Of a stretch of DNA of 64,000 bases, positions 16,639-24,978 are shown in pieces (the stretch's first letter is position 1; each line of letters begins with the position of its first letter). The stretch spans positions 64,501 through 128,500 of the forward strand of contig CAJJCJ010000003.1 of NCBI GenBank assembly GCA_905182645.1. Reading direction: 5' to 3'. The notes beneath the pieces are model-generated. The model was not told the DNA's origin. It saw nothing but the letters and a program-made list of their open reading frames with translations, and did not search any database. Origin of the DNA: an uncultured Sulfitobacter sp. Its GTDB lineage: Bacteria; Pseudomonadota; Alphaproteobacteria; Rhodobacterales; Rhodobacteraceae. Position numbers and translations under genes: made by a program.

Positions 16639-16806
16639 ATGCTGTTCAAAGTCATTACCCTATTCCTCGTCTCTATGGCGGTGCTGGCAATGTTTGGGAA
16701 ATGGCAGTTCCCAGGACAAGCAAGATTGGCAGCGGCCAAGTGTAAATCCTGCGGACGATTTAAGATAGGCAAAGGCCCCTGCGCCTGTAAAAAGGGACGT
16801 AAGTAA
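16639..16806 (+). CDS. 55-residue membrane protein with Cys-rich basic tail
   Basis: ATG 16639 directly follows the S49 peptidase stop. The frame encodes an N-terminal membrane segment (MLFKVITLFLVSMAVLAMF) and a short tail with four Cys in a zinc-ribbon-like spacing (CKSCGRFKIGKGPCACKKGRK). It ends at 16806, overlapping the antiporter start by one base (TAATG). Tight coupling on both sides and a coherent domain layout support a real gene despite its size. Function is unknown; metal binding at the membrane is inferred from the Cys pattern. Confidence 0.72.
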   Translation: MLFKVITLFLVSMAVLAMFGKWQFPGQARLAAAKCKSCGRFKIGKGPCACKKGRK

Positions 16807-17747
16807 TGGATTGGGTTTATGTAGGCATTGGCCTTGTGATCTTGCTTTTGGCAGGTGACAGCCTTGTCAAAGGAGCGGTCAATCTGTCGTTGCGGTTAGG
16901 TGTGCCTGCGTTAATTGTATCCTTGACCATTGTGGCGTTTGGGACTTCTGCGCCGGAACTCCTTATCTCGATCCAAGCAATTATGGACGATGTGCCAGGT
17001 CTGGCGCTGGGCAATGTGGTCGGATCGAATACAGCCAATGTGCTGCTTGTTTTGGGTGTGCCAGCGTTATTGGCCACGATGCACACCAGCGAATGTGACA
17101 CGCGCAACAGCTACCTCCAGATGATCGCGGCCACTGGACTGTTCATTGTGCTGTGTTTCTATGGGCCGTTCACATGGGTCACTGGTGTGATCTTGCTGAC
17201 AGCATTGGCCGCAATGTTGTTTTACGCAGCTTGTGCAGCCAACAAACACCGCAAGGCGGCTATGACCTGCGATAATGAAATCGAAGGGGCGGACCCAACT
17301 TTAGGCTGGCCCAAAATCGCGCTATTCTTGGTTCTTGGCATGATCGGCCTGCCACTGGGTGCGAGCCTGTTGGTCGATGGATCGACAAGCATCGCGCTCA
17401 CGTTTGGAATTTCGGAAACCGTGATTGGTTTGACGTTGGTTGCGATCGGAACGTCTCTGCCAGAACTGGCAACAACCGTGATGGCCGCCCTACGCCGTCA
17501 AGCGGATGTGGCGCTGGGCAATGTGATCGGGTCAAACATGTTCAACCTTCTGGGAATCATGGGGGTAGCCAGCCTAGTTGGGAACATCCCAGTTGACCCG
17601 CAGTTTTTGTCGTTTGATCTTTGGGTGATGCTTACGGCGTCGCTTATTTTGGTTCCGTTCGTGTTCTTTAGAGTCGATATCAACCGGATCTGGGGGATTG
17701 CGCTGACCGCATTGTACCTCACGTATCTAGCAGTTGTGTTGATCTGA
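16806..17747 (+). CDS. Calcium/sodium antiporter (YrbG, CaCA family)
   Basis: A 313-residue inner-membrane protein built of two inverted halves with matching ion-binding motifs: TIVAFGTSAPELLISIQA and GNVVGSNTANVLLVLG in the first half, TLVAIGTSLPELATTVMA and GNVIGSNMFNLLGIMG in the second. These are the alpha repeats of K-independent Na/Ca exchangers of the YrbG type. About ten membrane segments are present. It is coupled at both ends to its neighbours (TAATG before, TGATG after). Confidence 0.93.
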   Translation: MDWVYVGIGLVILLLAGDSLVKGAVNLSLRLGVPALIVSLTIVAFGTSAPELLISIQAIMDDVPGLALGNVVGSNTANVLLVLGVPALLATMHTSECDTRNSYLQMIAATGLFIVLCFYGPFTWVTGVILLTALAAMLFYAACAANKHRKAAMTCDNEIEGADPTLGWPKIALFLVLGMIGLPLGASLLVDGSTSIALTFGISETVIGLTLVAIGTSLPELATTVMAALRRQADVALGNVIGSNMFNLLGIMGVASLVGNIPVDPQFLSFDLWVMLTASLILVPFVFFRVDINRIWGIALTALYLTYLAVVLI

Positions 17748-18523
17748 TGCAGGCGCTTGTCACAGGAGCGGGCGCACGTCTGGGTCAAGCAATGGCGCTG
17801 TATCTGGGTGCGCGTGGCTATGACGTGGCCGTACACTATGCAGGGTCGTCAGATGGCGCTGCAGATACTGTCGCGCAACTGCAAGCAATGGGCCGGACGG
17901 CGGTCGCTCTTCATGCTGATCTACTGGACGAGGACGCAACACAGGCCTTGCTGCCAGCGGCGGTTGCGGCGCTGGGTGGACCAATCACAGTGTTGGTCAA
18001 CAACGCGTCGATCTTTGAATATGACAATATCGAAACCGCCAGTCGGGCCAACTGGGATCGCCACATTGGGTCGAACCTGCGCGCGCCTTTCGTGTTGACC
18101 CAAGCCTTGGCAGCACAGGCGCCTGATGCGATTGACGATGCCGCCGGAGAGCCCGTGGCGTCGTCGTTGGTGATCAATATGCTGGATCAGCGCGTGCACA
18201 ATCTGACGCCAGAATTCATGACCTATACCATTGCGAAAATGGGGTTGTGGGCCTTCACACAGACGGCAGCACAGGCCCTCGCGCCACATGTGCGGGTCAA
18301 CGGGATTGGTCCGGGGCCAACGTTGCAGGGGCACCGTCAAAGCAAAACTCACTTCGATGGACAACGCAAAGCCACGATTTTGGAACGTGGTGCAAACCCA
18401 TCAGATATCATCGCGGCCCTAGGTTATTTCTTGGATGCACCTGCTGTGACTGGGCAAATGCTTGCGATTGATGGGGGGCAGCACCTCGGCTGGCAAACCC
18501 CCGATGTACTGGGAGTAGAGTAA
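17747..18523 (+). CDS. Short-chain dehydrogenase/reductase, pteridine reductase-like
   Basis: A 258-residue SDR with the cofactor motif TGAGARLGQ at the N-terminus, NNAS, and the catalytic YxxxK in TYTIAKMGLWAFTQ. VNGIGPGPTLQ lies in place of the common PG motif. The TGAGxRLG form and general sequence resemble FolM/pteridine reductase-like SDRs, which reduce dihydrobiopterin or dihydrofolate, but the substrate is unproven. ATG 17747 overlaps the antiporter stop. Confidence 0.82.
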   Translation: MQALVTGAGARLGQAMALYLGARGYDVAVHYAGSSDGAADTVAQLQAMGRTAVALHADLLDEDATQALLPAAVAALGGPITVLVNNASIFEYDNIETASRANWDRHIGSNLRAPFVLTQALAAQAPDAIDDAAGEPVASSLVINMLDQRVHNLTPEFMTYTIAKMGLWAFTQTAAQALAPHVRVNGIGPGPTLQGHRQSKTHFDGQRKATILERGANPSDIIAALGYFLDAPAVTGQMLAIDGGQHLGWQTPDVLGVE

Positions 18524-18807
18524 CGCAACGGCAAAGTTGTACACTGTGATCGCGCGGTGTCACATTTCGTTTAAAATACATTAGTGTTTTCAATGACTTG
18601 CAAATTAATGATAATTTTATTGAGTAAAATCAAATGGATAACAATGTGCCTAAAAAATAGGCAGACAGGTGAGGGGCGTTAAATACAAGAATAAATTGCT
18701 GCTCCTACGGTTTTACCCACTGGCTTATCCACAGAAATGGTGGATGCCTTTTCTCTTGATCCGGGACCGCTACCATTGCAGTGCAGACAGAATCAGCAGG
18801 CCACAAG
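18524..18807. other. Intergenic region upstream of uvrC with one DnaA box
   Basis: An AT-rich stretch of about 280 bases. It contains ATTAATGATAATTTTATTGA near 18605 and one exact DnaA-box sequence, TTATCCACA, at 18725-18733. No open frame, tRNA or clear -35/-10 pair was recognised. A single DnaA box does not mark an origin but could modulate uvrC transcription. Confidence 0.5.
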
Positions 18808-20676
18808 ATGAACACCGCCAAAGATGAACCACAGCTGACAGGATATGCCCGTATCACGGCGTATTTGCGCACGCTTGATTCCTCGCCGGGTGTTTACCGA
18901 ATGCTGGATGCCGAAAGCCGCGTTCTGTATGTTGGTAAGGCGCGGAACTTACGAGCGCGGGTCAGCAACTATGCCCGCCCGAACAATCATTCTGGTCGAA
19001 TTACGCGCATGATCTTGGAAACGTCTACGATGATGTTCCTCACAACGCGGACCGAGACCGAGGCGCTGCTGTTAGAACAGAACCTCATCAAACAGCTAAA
19101 GCCAAAGTACAACGTATTGCTGCGCGACGATAAATCATTCCCCAATATCATCGTTACCAAATTGCACGATTACCCGCAGATTAAAAAACATCGCGGTGGA
19201 AAAAAGGAAAAGGGCAGCTATCATGGCCCCTTTGCCAGCGCGGGTGCGGTGAACCGGACGCTCAACCAATTGCAGCGGGTATTTTTGCTGCGCAACTGCG
19301 CCAACAGCGACTTTGAAACGCGCACCCGTCCATGTTTGCAGTATCAGATTAAGCGGTGCTCTGGCCCGTGTGTCGGGCTTATCTCCAAGGATGATTATGC
19401 TGCGACCGTCCGTGGCGCAGAACTATTTTTGCAGGGTAAAACTAAGGGTATCCAAGAAACGTTAGCTGCCCAAATGGCAGCAGCTTCTGAGGAATTGGAG
19501 TTCGAGCGCGCCGCTGCACTGCGCGACCGGATCAAGGCGTTGACCCAAGTTCAGACGGCGCAAGGGATTAACCCTGCGGCCACGGCCGAAGCTGATGTCA
19601 TTGGCCTGCATATCGACGGCGGGCAAGCCTGCGTGCAGGTGTTCTTTATTCGGGCCAATCAAAACTGGGGTAATCACGATTACTACCCACGTATCAGCGG
19701 CGATGAGGATGCGTCCGAAGTCATGGAAGCCTTTGTCGGCCAGTTCTATTCCGACCGCGAACCGCCGCGTGCGGTGATCATCAGCCACGGTTTGGACAAT
19801 GAGGATCTGATGACCGCAGCCTTGGCTGAAAAGGCGGGCCGCAAGGTCGAGGTTATTGTGCCGCAACGCGGTGAAAAAGCCGAACTGGTGCAGGGCGCGC
19901 TGCGCAATGCCCGCGAAAGCCTTGCACGCAAAATGTCAGAGACTGCCACGCAGGGCCGCCTGCTTAAGGGATTGGCCGAGGCATTTGATTTGCCAGCGCC
20001 GCCCCAGCGGATCGAAGCATATGACAACAGCCACATCCAAGGCGCCTTTGCTGTCGGAGCGATGATCGTCGCGGGCCCTGAAGGGTTCGAAAAAAACCAA
20101 TACCGCAAGTTCAACATCAAAGGCGACGACATCACGCCCGGTGATGACTTTGGCATGATGAAAGAGGTCATGACCCGCAGGTTCCAGCGCTTGCTAAAAG
20201 AAGATCGTGACCGCACGTCTGGCATGTGGCCTGATCTGTTGCTGATCGATGGCGGCGCAGGGCAAGTCAGCTCTGTGCGCGAGATCATGGAAGCCTTGGG
20301 GGTTGGTGACGTGCCAATGGTCGGTGTGGCCAAGGGGGAAGACCGCGACGCCGGCAAAGAAGTGTTTTACCGCACTGGCAAACCCATCTTTGCGCTGCGT
20401 CACAACGACCCCGTTTTATATTTTATTCAACGGATGCGCGATGAGGTACACCGCTTTGCCATCGGGACCCACCGCGCCAAGCGGTCCAAGGCGATTGGGG
20501 CAACCCCGTTGGATGATGTACCAGGTGTCGGGGCAACGCGAAAACGCGCACTTCTTGCACATTTTGGCTCCGCTAAGGCGGTGGCGCGCGCCAATCTGGC
20601 AGATCTCAAGGCCGTCGTAGGGGTGTCCGCAAACATGGCCCAGACGATCTATGACTACTTTCACGAGAACGGTTGA
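18808..20676 (+). CDS. uvrC: Excinuclease ABC subunit C
   Basis: About 622 residues. The N-terminal GIY-YIG nuclease domain (GVYRMLDAESRVLYVGKARNLRARV) is followed by a Cys-containing linker (RPCLQYQIKRCSGPC), the UVR helix hairpin (LAAQMAAASEELEFERAAALRD), the RNase H-like C-terminal nuclease domain (DNSHIQGAFAVGAM, LLLIDGGAGQ) and helix-hairpin-helix motifs (DVPGVGATRKRALLAHFGS). It makes both incisions in nucleotide excision repair with UvrAB. ATG 18808 was preferred; an in-frame GTG at 18781 would add nine residues and neither has a strong ribosome site. Confidence 0.95.
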   Translation: MNTAKDEPQLTGYARITAYLRTLDSSPGVYRMLDAESRVLYVGKARNLRARVSNYARPNNHSGRITRMILETSTMMFLTTRTETEALLLEQNLIKQLKPKYNVLLRDDKSFPNIIVTKLHDYPQIKKHRGGKKEKGSYHGPFASAGAVNRTLNQLQRVFLLRNCANSDFETRTRPCLQYQIKRCSGPCVGLISKDDYAATVRGAELFLQGKTKGIQETLAAQMAAASEELEFERAAALRDRIKALTQVQTAQGINPAATAEADVIGLHIDGGQACVQVFFIRANQNWGNHDYYPRISGDEDASEVMEAFVGQFYSDREPPRAVIISHGLDNEDLMTAALAEKAGRKVEVIVPQRGEKAELVQGALRNARESLARKMSETATQGRLLKGLAEAFDLPAPPQRIEAYDNSHIQGAFAVGAMIVAGPEGFEKNQYRKFNIKGDDITPGDDFGMMKEVMTRRFQRLLKEDRDRTSGMWPDLLLIDGGAGQVSSVREIMEALGVGDVPMVGVAKGEDRDAGKEVFYRTGKPIFALRHNDPVLYFIQRMRDEVHRFAIGTHRAKRSKAIGATPLDDVPGVGATRKRALLAHFGSAKAVARANLADLKAVVGVSANMAQTIYDYFHENG

Positions 20677-20680
20677 GGTG

Positions 20681-20735
20681 GGCGCGAGGGCAGGTGCCTC
20701 CGGCGGACATATTTGTGCTCAGAAAAAACAGCATC
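20681..20735. repeat. Rhodobacterales-type intergenic repeat motif
   Basis: Directly after uvrC lies GGTGCCTCCGGCGG followed by ACATATTTGTG and an A-rich tail (CAGAAAAAACA). From memory, the GGxGCCTCCGGCGGxxxTATTT core followed by A/G-rich sequence recurs between genes in many Rhodobacteraceae. GAGGGC before it can pair with GCCTC to form a short hairpin, so it may end uvrC transcription. Only one copy was noticed in this window. Confidence 0.5.
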
Positions 20736-20770
20736 TTTTCACTTAATCAGCGAACGAGTAGTGTGGTCAC

Positions 20771-21391
20771 ATGAATTGGAATATCCCTAATATCCTGACG
20801 CTCTTGCGTCTGATCGCAGCCCCCGGCGTGGCGATTATGTTTTTGTATTTTCACCGTCCACTGGCTGATTGGTTTGCGCTTATTTTATTCGTCGTGGCGG
20901 CGTTTACTGATTTTCTAGATGGTTATTTGGCCCGCGCTTGGAAACAAGAAAGCAAATTTGGCGCCATGATGGACCCGATTGCTGACAAGGCGATGGTAAT
21001 CATTGCGCTGGTCGTCATCACCGGTTTCTCTGGCATGAACCCATGGATTTTGTTGCCAGCAGTATTGATCATTTTCCGTGAGGTATTTGTATCTGGCCTG
21101 CGCGAATTTTTGGGCGAAACGGCTGGGCTATTGAAAGTCACCAATTTGGCCAAATGGAAGACCACGGTCCAGATGGCTGCAATTTCTGTCTTGTTCGCAA
21201 AAGGCGCGTTTGAACATTATCTGATCGACCGCACCAATGGCGATGTATTAGGCCTACGTACCCTGGAATTGGGCGCGGAGATCAGCTGGTATCTGGGTAT
21301 TGGCCTATTGTGGATCGCGATGGTTTTGACAGTGCTTAGCGGCGCTGATTATTTCGGAAAATCGCTGCCGTATCTGCGTGACGCCCCGTGA
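20771..21391 (+). CDS. pgsA: CDP-diacylglycerol--glycerol-3-phosphate 3-phosphatidyltransferase
   Basis: A 206-residue inner-membrane enzyme that makes phosphatidylglycerol phosphate. The CDP-alcohol phosphotransferase signature is complete: DFLDGYLARAWKQESKFGAMMDPIADK, with its spaced Asp residues and Gly. Multiple membrane segments and the N-terminal WNIPNILTLLRL are typical of PgsA. The end overlaps the moaD start (GTGA). The uvrC-pgsA-moaD-moaE order is, from memory, common in this family. Confidence 0.94.
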   Translation: MNWNIPNILTLLRLIAAPGVAIMFLYFHRPLADWFALILFVVAAFTDFLDGYLARAWKQESKFGAMMDPIADKAMVIIALVVITGFSGMNPWILLPAVLIIFREVFVSGLREFLGETAGLLKVTNLAKWKTTVQMAAISVLFAKGAFEHYLIDRTNGDVLGLRTLELGAEISWYLGIGLLWIAMVLTVLSGADYFGKSLPYLRDAP

Positions 21392-21633
21392 ATGTCATGT
21401 ATTTCGCATGGGTCCGTGAACGGATCGGAGTCCCGTTTGAAGACGTCCAAACAACTGCGGAAACCGTGTCCGATTTGGTTGCAGAACTATCTGCTCGCGA
21501 AGATCGTTACGCCGCCGCGTTTGCGGATGTGTCCGCATTGCGTGTTGCCTTGGACCAAGAATTGGCTGACTTTTCTGCCCCGCTTGCGGGTGTTCGTGAA
21601 GTCGCATTTTTTCCGCCGATGACGGGCGGTTGA
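21388..21633 (+). CDS. moaD: Molybdopterin synthase small subunit
   Basis: An 81-residue ubiquitin-fold protein starting at GTG 21388 and ending in the obligatory diglycine (FFPPMTGG). Its C-terminus becomes a thiocarboxylate and donates sulfur to precursor Z together with MoaE. It overlaps pgsA by four bases, and its stop overlaps the moaE start by one base. Confidence 0.93.
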   Translation: MNVMYFAWVRERIGVPFEDVQTTAETVSDLVAELSAREDRYAAAFADVSALRVALDQELADFSAPLAGVREVAFFPPMTGG

Positions 21634-22070
21634 TGTCTGTCCGCGTGCAAGATGCCGCATTTGATGCCGGTGCAGAGCTGAACGCATTTTCAACCGGTGA
21701 CGGCGTGGGCGCGATTGTCAGCTTTACTGGAATCGTGCGTGACACCGATGGGACATTGGCCGCGATGGAGATTGAGCATTATTCCGGCATGACCGAACGC
21801 GCTATTCAGGCAATCGTTGATGACGCGATGGCGCGCTGGGAATTGCAGGATGTGCTTGTGATCCACCGCTTTGGGCGCCTGGTTGTTGGGGCCCCGATTA
21901 TGATGGTAGCGACGAAATCAGCGCACCGTGCTGACGCCTTTGCCGCCGCTGATTTCTTAATGGACTACCTGAAATCGCGGGCGCCATTCTGGAAGAAAGA
22001 AACGACAGCAGACGGTAGCACGTGGGTCGCTGCCAAGGATGTCGACGAGGATGCGCTAAGCCGGTGGTAG
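21633..22070 (+). CDS. moaE: Molybdopterin synthase catalytic subunit
   Basis: A 145-residue protein with the MoaE pattern GAIVSFTGIVRD, LEIEHY-like MEIEHYSGMTE, VIHRFGRLVVG and the catalytic Lys region LKSRAPFWKKE. ATG 21633 overlaps the moaD stop (TGATG); the TTG directly before is not needed. It forms the heterotetrameric molybdopterin synthase with MoaD. The 3' end overlaps the convergent tag gene by about 15 bases. Confidence 0.95.
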   Translation: MSVRVQDAAFDAGAELNAFSTGDGVGAIVSFTGIVRDTDGTLAAMEIEHYSGMTERAIQAIVDDAMARWELQDVLVIHRFGRLVVGAPIMMVATKSAHRADAFAAADFLMDYLKSRAPFWKKETTADGSTWVAAKDVDEDALSRW

Positions 22071-22655
22071 GCGCGCCATATCACGGCACGGTTCGTGGCG
22101 CGGGCAATTGGTCGTGTGGTTGTTGATCAATCCGCAGGCTTCCATGAATGCATAAACGATCGTTGGGCCGCAAAACTTGAACCCAGCTTTCTTAAGGTCC
22201 TTTGATATCTGCAAAGACAGTGCCGACTGCGTGGGCATGGCGGACCTGTCATCCAAAGTGGCCTGCAACGGATAGCCATTCACGTAATCCCACAGAAAAT
22301 TATCGAAGCCTCGTGCGGCTTCAATGCGTTGCCAAGCCTGCGCATTTGTTATTGTGGCTGCAATTTTGCCGCGATGGCGAATGATACCCGCGTTTTGCAA
22401 CAGTGTTGCGATCTCATCGTCGCCCCAACTGGCAATAATATTGGGATCGAATCCTGCAAATGCTGCGCGGAAATTATCGCGCTTTTTCAAAATCGTAATC
22501 CAGCTAAGCCCGGCTTGAAATCCGTCTAGGATCAGCTTTTCCCACAACGCGCGGCTGTCGTATTCAGGCACGCCCCATTCGGTGTCGTGATAATCAATAT
22601 AAATCTGTTCGGGACCAGCCCAACCGCAGCGATGTTCCATAGCCCAGATAATCAT
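22056..22655 (-). CDS. tag: DNA-3-methyladenine glycosylase I
   Basis: A 199-residue base-excision repair enzyme. It starts with the family block HRCGW and continues through YHDTEWGVP, GFQAGLSWITILKKRDNFRAAFAGFDP, KFCGPTIVYAFMEACGLINNH and the C-terminal His/Cys pair RHEPC, which with the N-terminal Cys binds zinc. The start may be the first Met or the sixth residue (MEHRCGW). It removes 3-methyladenine from alkylated DNA. It is convergent with moaE. Confidence 0.94.
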   Translation of the reverse strand: MIIWAMEHRCGWAGPEQIYIDYHDTEWGVPEYDSRALWEKLILDGFQAGLSWITILKKRDNFRAAFAGFDPNIIASWGDDEIATLLQNAGIIRHRGKIAATITNAQAWQRIEAARGFDNFLWDYVNGYPLQATLDDRSAMPTQSALSLQISKDLKKAGFKFCGPTIVYAFMEACGLINNHTTNCPRHEPCRDMARLPPA

Positions 22656-22740
22656 TCCGATTTTATGAAATTGCTAGACCTTAACCAGCCATTAGGTGGA
22701 TGGACCGCAAAGTGAGTGAACCCTCAAAGGACGGTGATAG

Positions 22741-23547
22741 ATGACAATTGCCCAGATCAATGACGCGCTTGATGATGCGGCTTTGCTTGATCCGTTGCAC
22801 TTTGCAATGGCCAGCCGAGATGCGGATGTGCTGAACCTTGTCCGCGAGGCATTGGCGTCCAAGCGGGTGCGGCTTGCATTTCAGCCAATTGTTACCGCTG
22901 GACCCAATGGGCGGATCGCATTTTACGAGGGGTTAATTCGGGTCATGGATCCCGCTGTGCGCGTGATCCCTGCTGCGCATTTTATGCCTGTGATTGAACA
23001 AACCGATCTTGGTCGCCAAGTCGATTGCGCCACGCTCGATTTGGCGTTCCGACAGTTGCGCCAAAACCCACAGTTGCGGCTGTCGATAAACTTATCTGCG
23101 CGTTCAATTAGTGACGGGCAGTGGCGCCGCGTACTGGAGGCAGGGCTTGCAGAAAAATCTGCGATCGGCAACCGGCTTATATTTGAAATCAGCGAAACAT
23201 CGGCGATGTTGCTGCATGAAATTGTGATCCGATTTATGGCCGAGATGCAACCGCGCGGAATCGCGTTTGCGCTTGATGGGTTCGGCGCTGGGCTGATGGC
23301 ATTTCGACACCTAAAAGATTTCTTTTTTGACCTCGTTAAAATCGACAAAGGATTCGTTCACGGGATTGCGGACGACCCTGACAATCAAGTCCTGACGGAG
23401 GCTTTGATCACTGTCGCCCAACAGTTCGAGATGCTTGTGATCGCCGACGGCGTTGAAACACAGCGAGATGCGGAAATTCTTTCACAAATGGGCGCCGAAT
23501 GTTTGCAAGGCTATCTATATGGCGTGCCAAAGTTCGATCTTTATTAG
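22741..23547 (+). CDS. EAL-domain protein with altered catalytic residues
   Basis: A 268-residue stand-alone EAL domain with no membrane or sensor segment. The fold is complete: SINLSARSI, FEISETSAM, VKIDKGFV with K200, and LQGYLYGVP. But the EAL motif reads EGL at 63-65, the DDFGTG metal site reads LDGFGAG with Gly at 180 in place of the second Asp, and the late Glu site reads ADGVE. The second Asp is needed for c-di-GMP hydrolysis in studied enzymes. It is therefore more likely a c-di-GMP binding or regulatory protein, or inactive. It has its own upstream region of about 85 bases. Confidence 0.85.
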   Translation: MTIAQINDALDDAALLDPLHFAMASRDADVLNLVREALASKRVRLAFQPIVTAGPNGRIAFYEGLIRVMDPAVRVIPAAHFMPVIEQTDLGRQVDCATLDLAFRQLRQNPQLRLSINLSARSISDGQWRRVLEAGLAEKSAIGNRLIFEISETSAMLLHEIVIRFMAEMQPRGIAFALDGFGAGLMAFRHLKDFFFDLVKIDKGFVHGIADDPDNQVLTEALITVAQQFEMLVIADGVETQRDAEILSQMGAECLQGYLYGVPKFDLY

Positions 23548-23714
23548 AAATGCTGCAGCTGCACGGATTTCTTCGCTCATGCAGAAATAATGTTGCGCTA
23601 TTTTTGTGCAATAGGTAATAAGAGTACGAGCGGCAGGACGGGGTCTGCGCGCCACGTCTGGCTTTGCGCCGCTCCGGTCTGTCTTTTGACGTTTATCTCA
23701 AAAGGACCATCCCC

Positions 23715-24890
23715 ATGACCAATGTTGTAATCGCCTCTGCTGCACGGACTGCTGTCGGTAGTTTTGGCGGCGCCTTTGCGAACACGCCTGCCCACGATTT
23801 GGGTTCAGCCGTGCTCGAGGCCGTTGTTGCCCGTGCCGGTATCGACAAAGCAGACGTATCTGAGACGATTTTGGGTCAGGTATTGACCGCGGCCCAAGGC
23901 CAAAACCCTGCACGTCAGGCGCATATCAATGCGGGCCTGCCGGTCGAGGGATCTGCTTGGTCGATCAATCAGGTTTGTGGGTCCGGCCTACGTGCTGTTG
24001 CGCTTGGTGCGCAGCACATCCAATTGGGTGATGCGTCTATTGTTGCCGCTGGTGGGCAGGAAAACATGACACTGTCGCCGCACGCAGCCAACCTGCGGGC
24101 TGGCCATAAAATGGGCGACATGAAATACATCGACACGATGATCCGCGATGGTCTGTGGGATGCATTCAACGGCTACCACATGGGTCAAACGGCTGAAAAC
24201 GTCGCCAACCAGTGGGAAATTTCGCGCGATATGCAGGACGCATTTGCAGTAGCGTCCCAGAACAAAGCCGAAGCCGCACAAAAGGCAGGCAAGTTCGCTG
24301 ACGAAATTGCAGCCTTTACCGTCAAGACCCGCAAGGGCGACATCATTGTTGACCAAGACGAATACATCCGCCACGGCGCAACCATTGAAGCGATGGCAAA
24401 AATGCGCCCCGCTTTTGCAAAAGAAGGCTCTGTGACGGCCGCCAACGCATCTGGCTTGAATGATGGCGCTGCGGCGACATTGCTGATGTCTGCGGATGAG
24501 GCTGAAAAGCGCGGCATCGAGCCGCTCGCGCGCATCGCATCCTATGCGACCGCTGGTTTGGACCCGTCTATCATGGGTGTCGGCCCTGTCATGGCGTCCC
24601 GCAAGGCGCTGGCAAAAGCAGGCTGGTCCGTCGATGATCTGGACCTTATCGAAGCCAACGAAGCATTCGCAGCCCAAGCCTGTGCAGTGAACAAAGAAAT
24701 GGGCTGGGACCCTGCAATTGTGAACGTCAACGGCGGCGCAATTGCAATCGGTCACCCCATCGGCGCATCCGGTTGCCGCGTTCTGAACACGCTGTTGTTC
24801 GAAATGAAGCGCCGCGACGCGAAAAAAGGCATCGCGACACTGTGCATCGGCGGCGGCATGGGCGTCGCCCTTTGCGTTGAACGTCCATAA
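23715..24890 (+). CDS. phaA: Acetyl-CoA acetyltransferase (beta-ketothiolase)
   Basis: A 391-residue cytosolic thiolase that condenses two acetyl-CoA to acetoacetyl-CoA. The nucleophile is C88 in NQVCGSGLRAV; the second active-site set is H347 in AIGHPIGASG and C377 in LCIGGGMG. ATG 23715 is preferred because the MTNVVIASAARTAVG start is the family start; an in-frame extension from 23664 lacks support. The reductase gene follows after about 90 bases, giving the first two steps of polyhydroxybutyrate synthesis. Confidence 0.95.
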   Translation: MTNVVIASAARTAVGSFGGAFANTPAHDLGSAVLEAVVARAGIDKADVSETILGQVLTAAQGQNPARQAHINAGLPVEGSAWSINQVCGSGLRAVALGAQHIQLGDASIVAAGGQENMTLSPHAANLRAGHKMGDMKYIDTMIRDGLWDAFNGYHMGQTAENVANQWEISRDMQDAFAVASQNKAEAAQKAGKFADEIAAFTVKTRKGDIIVDQDEYIRHGATIEAMAKMRPAFAKEGSVTAANASGLNDGAAATLLMSADEAEKRGIEPLARIASYATAGLDPSIMGVGPVMASRKALAKAGWSVDDLDLIEANEAFAAQACAVNKEMGWDPAIVNVNGGAIAIGHPIGASGCRVLNTLLFEMKRRDAKKGIATLCIGGGMGVALCVERP

Positions 24891-24898
24891 TATTTGGA

Positions 24899-24929
24899 AT
24901 CAGACACGCAATAATCTTGCGTGTCTGAT
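24899..24929. other. Perfect hairpin between phaA and phaB
   Basis: ATCAGACACGCAA and TTGCGTGTCTGAT form a perfect 13-base stem with a five-base loop, starting eight bases after the phaA stop. No T-run follows, so it is not a typical intrinsic terminator. It may shield the phaA message end, cause processing between the two genes, or bind a protein as a palindrome. Confidence 0.75.
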
Positions 24930-24978
24930 CTCCCTATCCTAATAACATTACAACGTAAATTTCCAAAAGGAGAATTCT

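Noticed and set aside
18600-18650. AT-rich palindromic stretch resembling a Fur box upstream of uvrC
   Set aside because: Only a loose match to GATAAT repeats in an AT-rich region, and uvrC is not an iron-regulated gene; no support beyond composition.
18725-18733. DnaA box as a sign of a replication origin
   Set aside because: Only one box was noticed, with no dnaA, dnaN, parAB or repeated boxes nearby.
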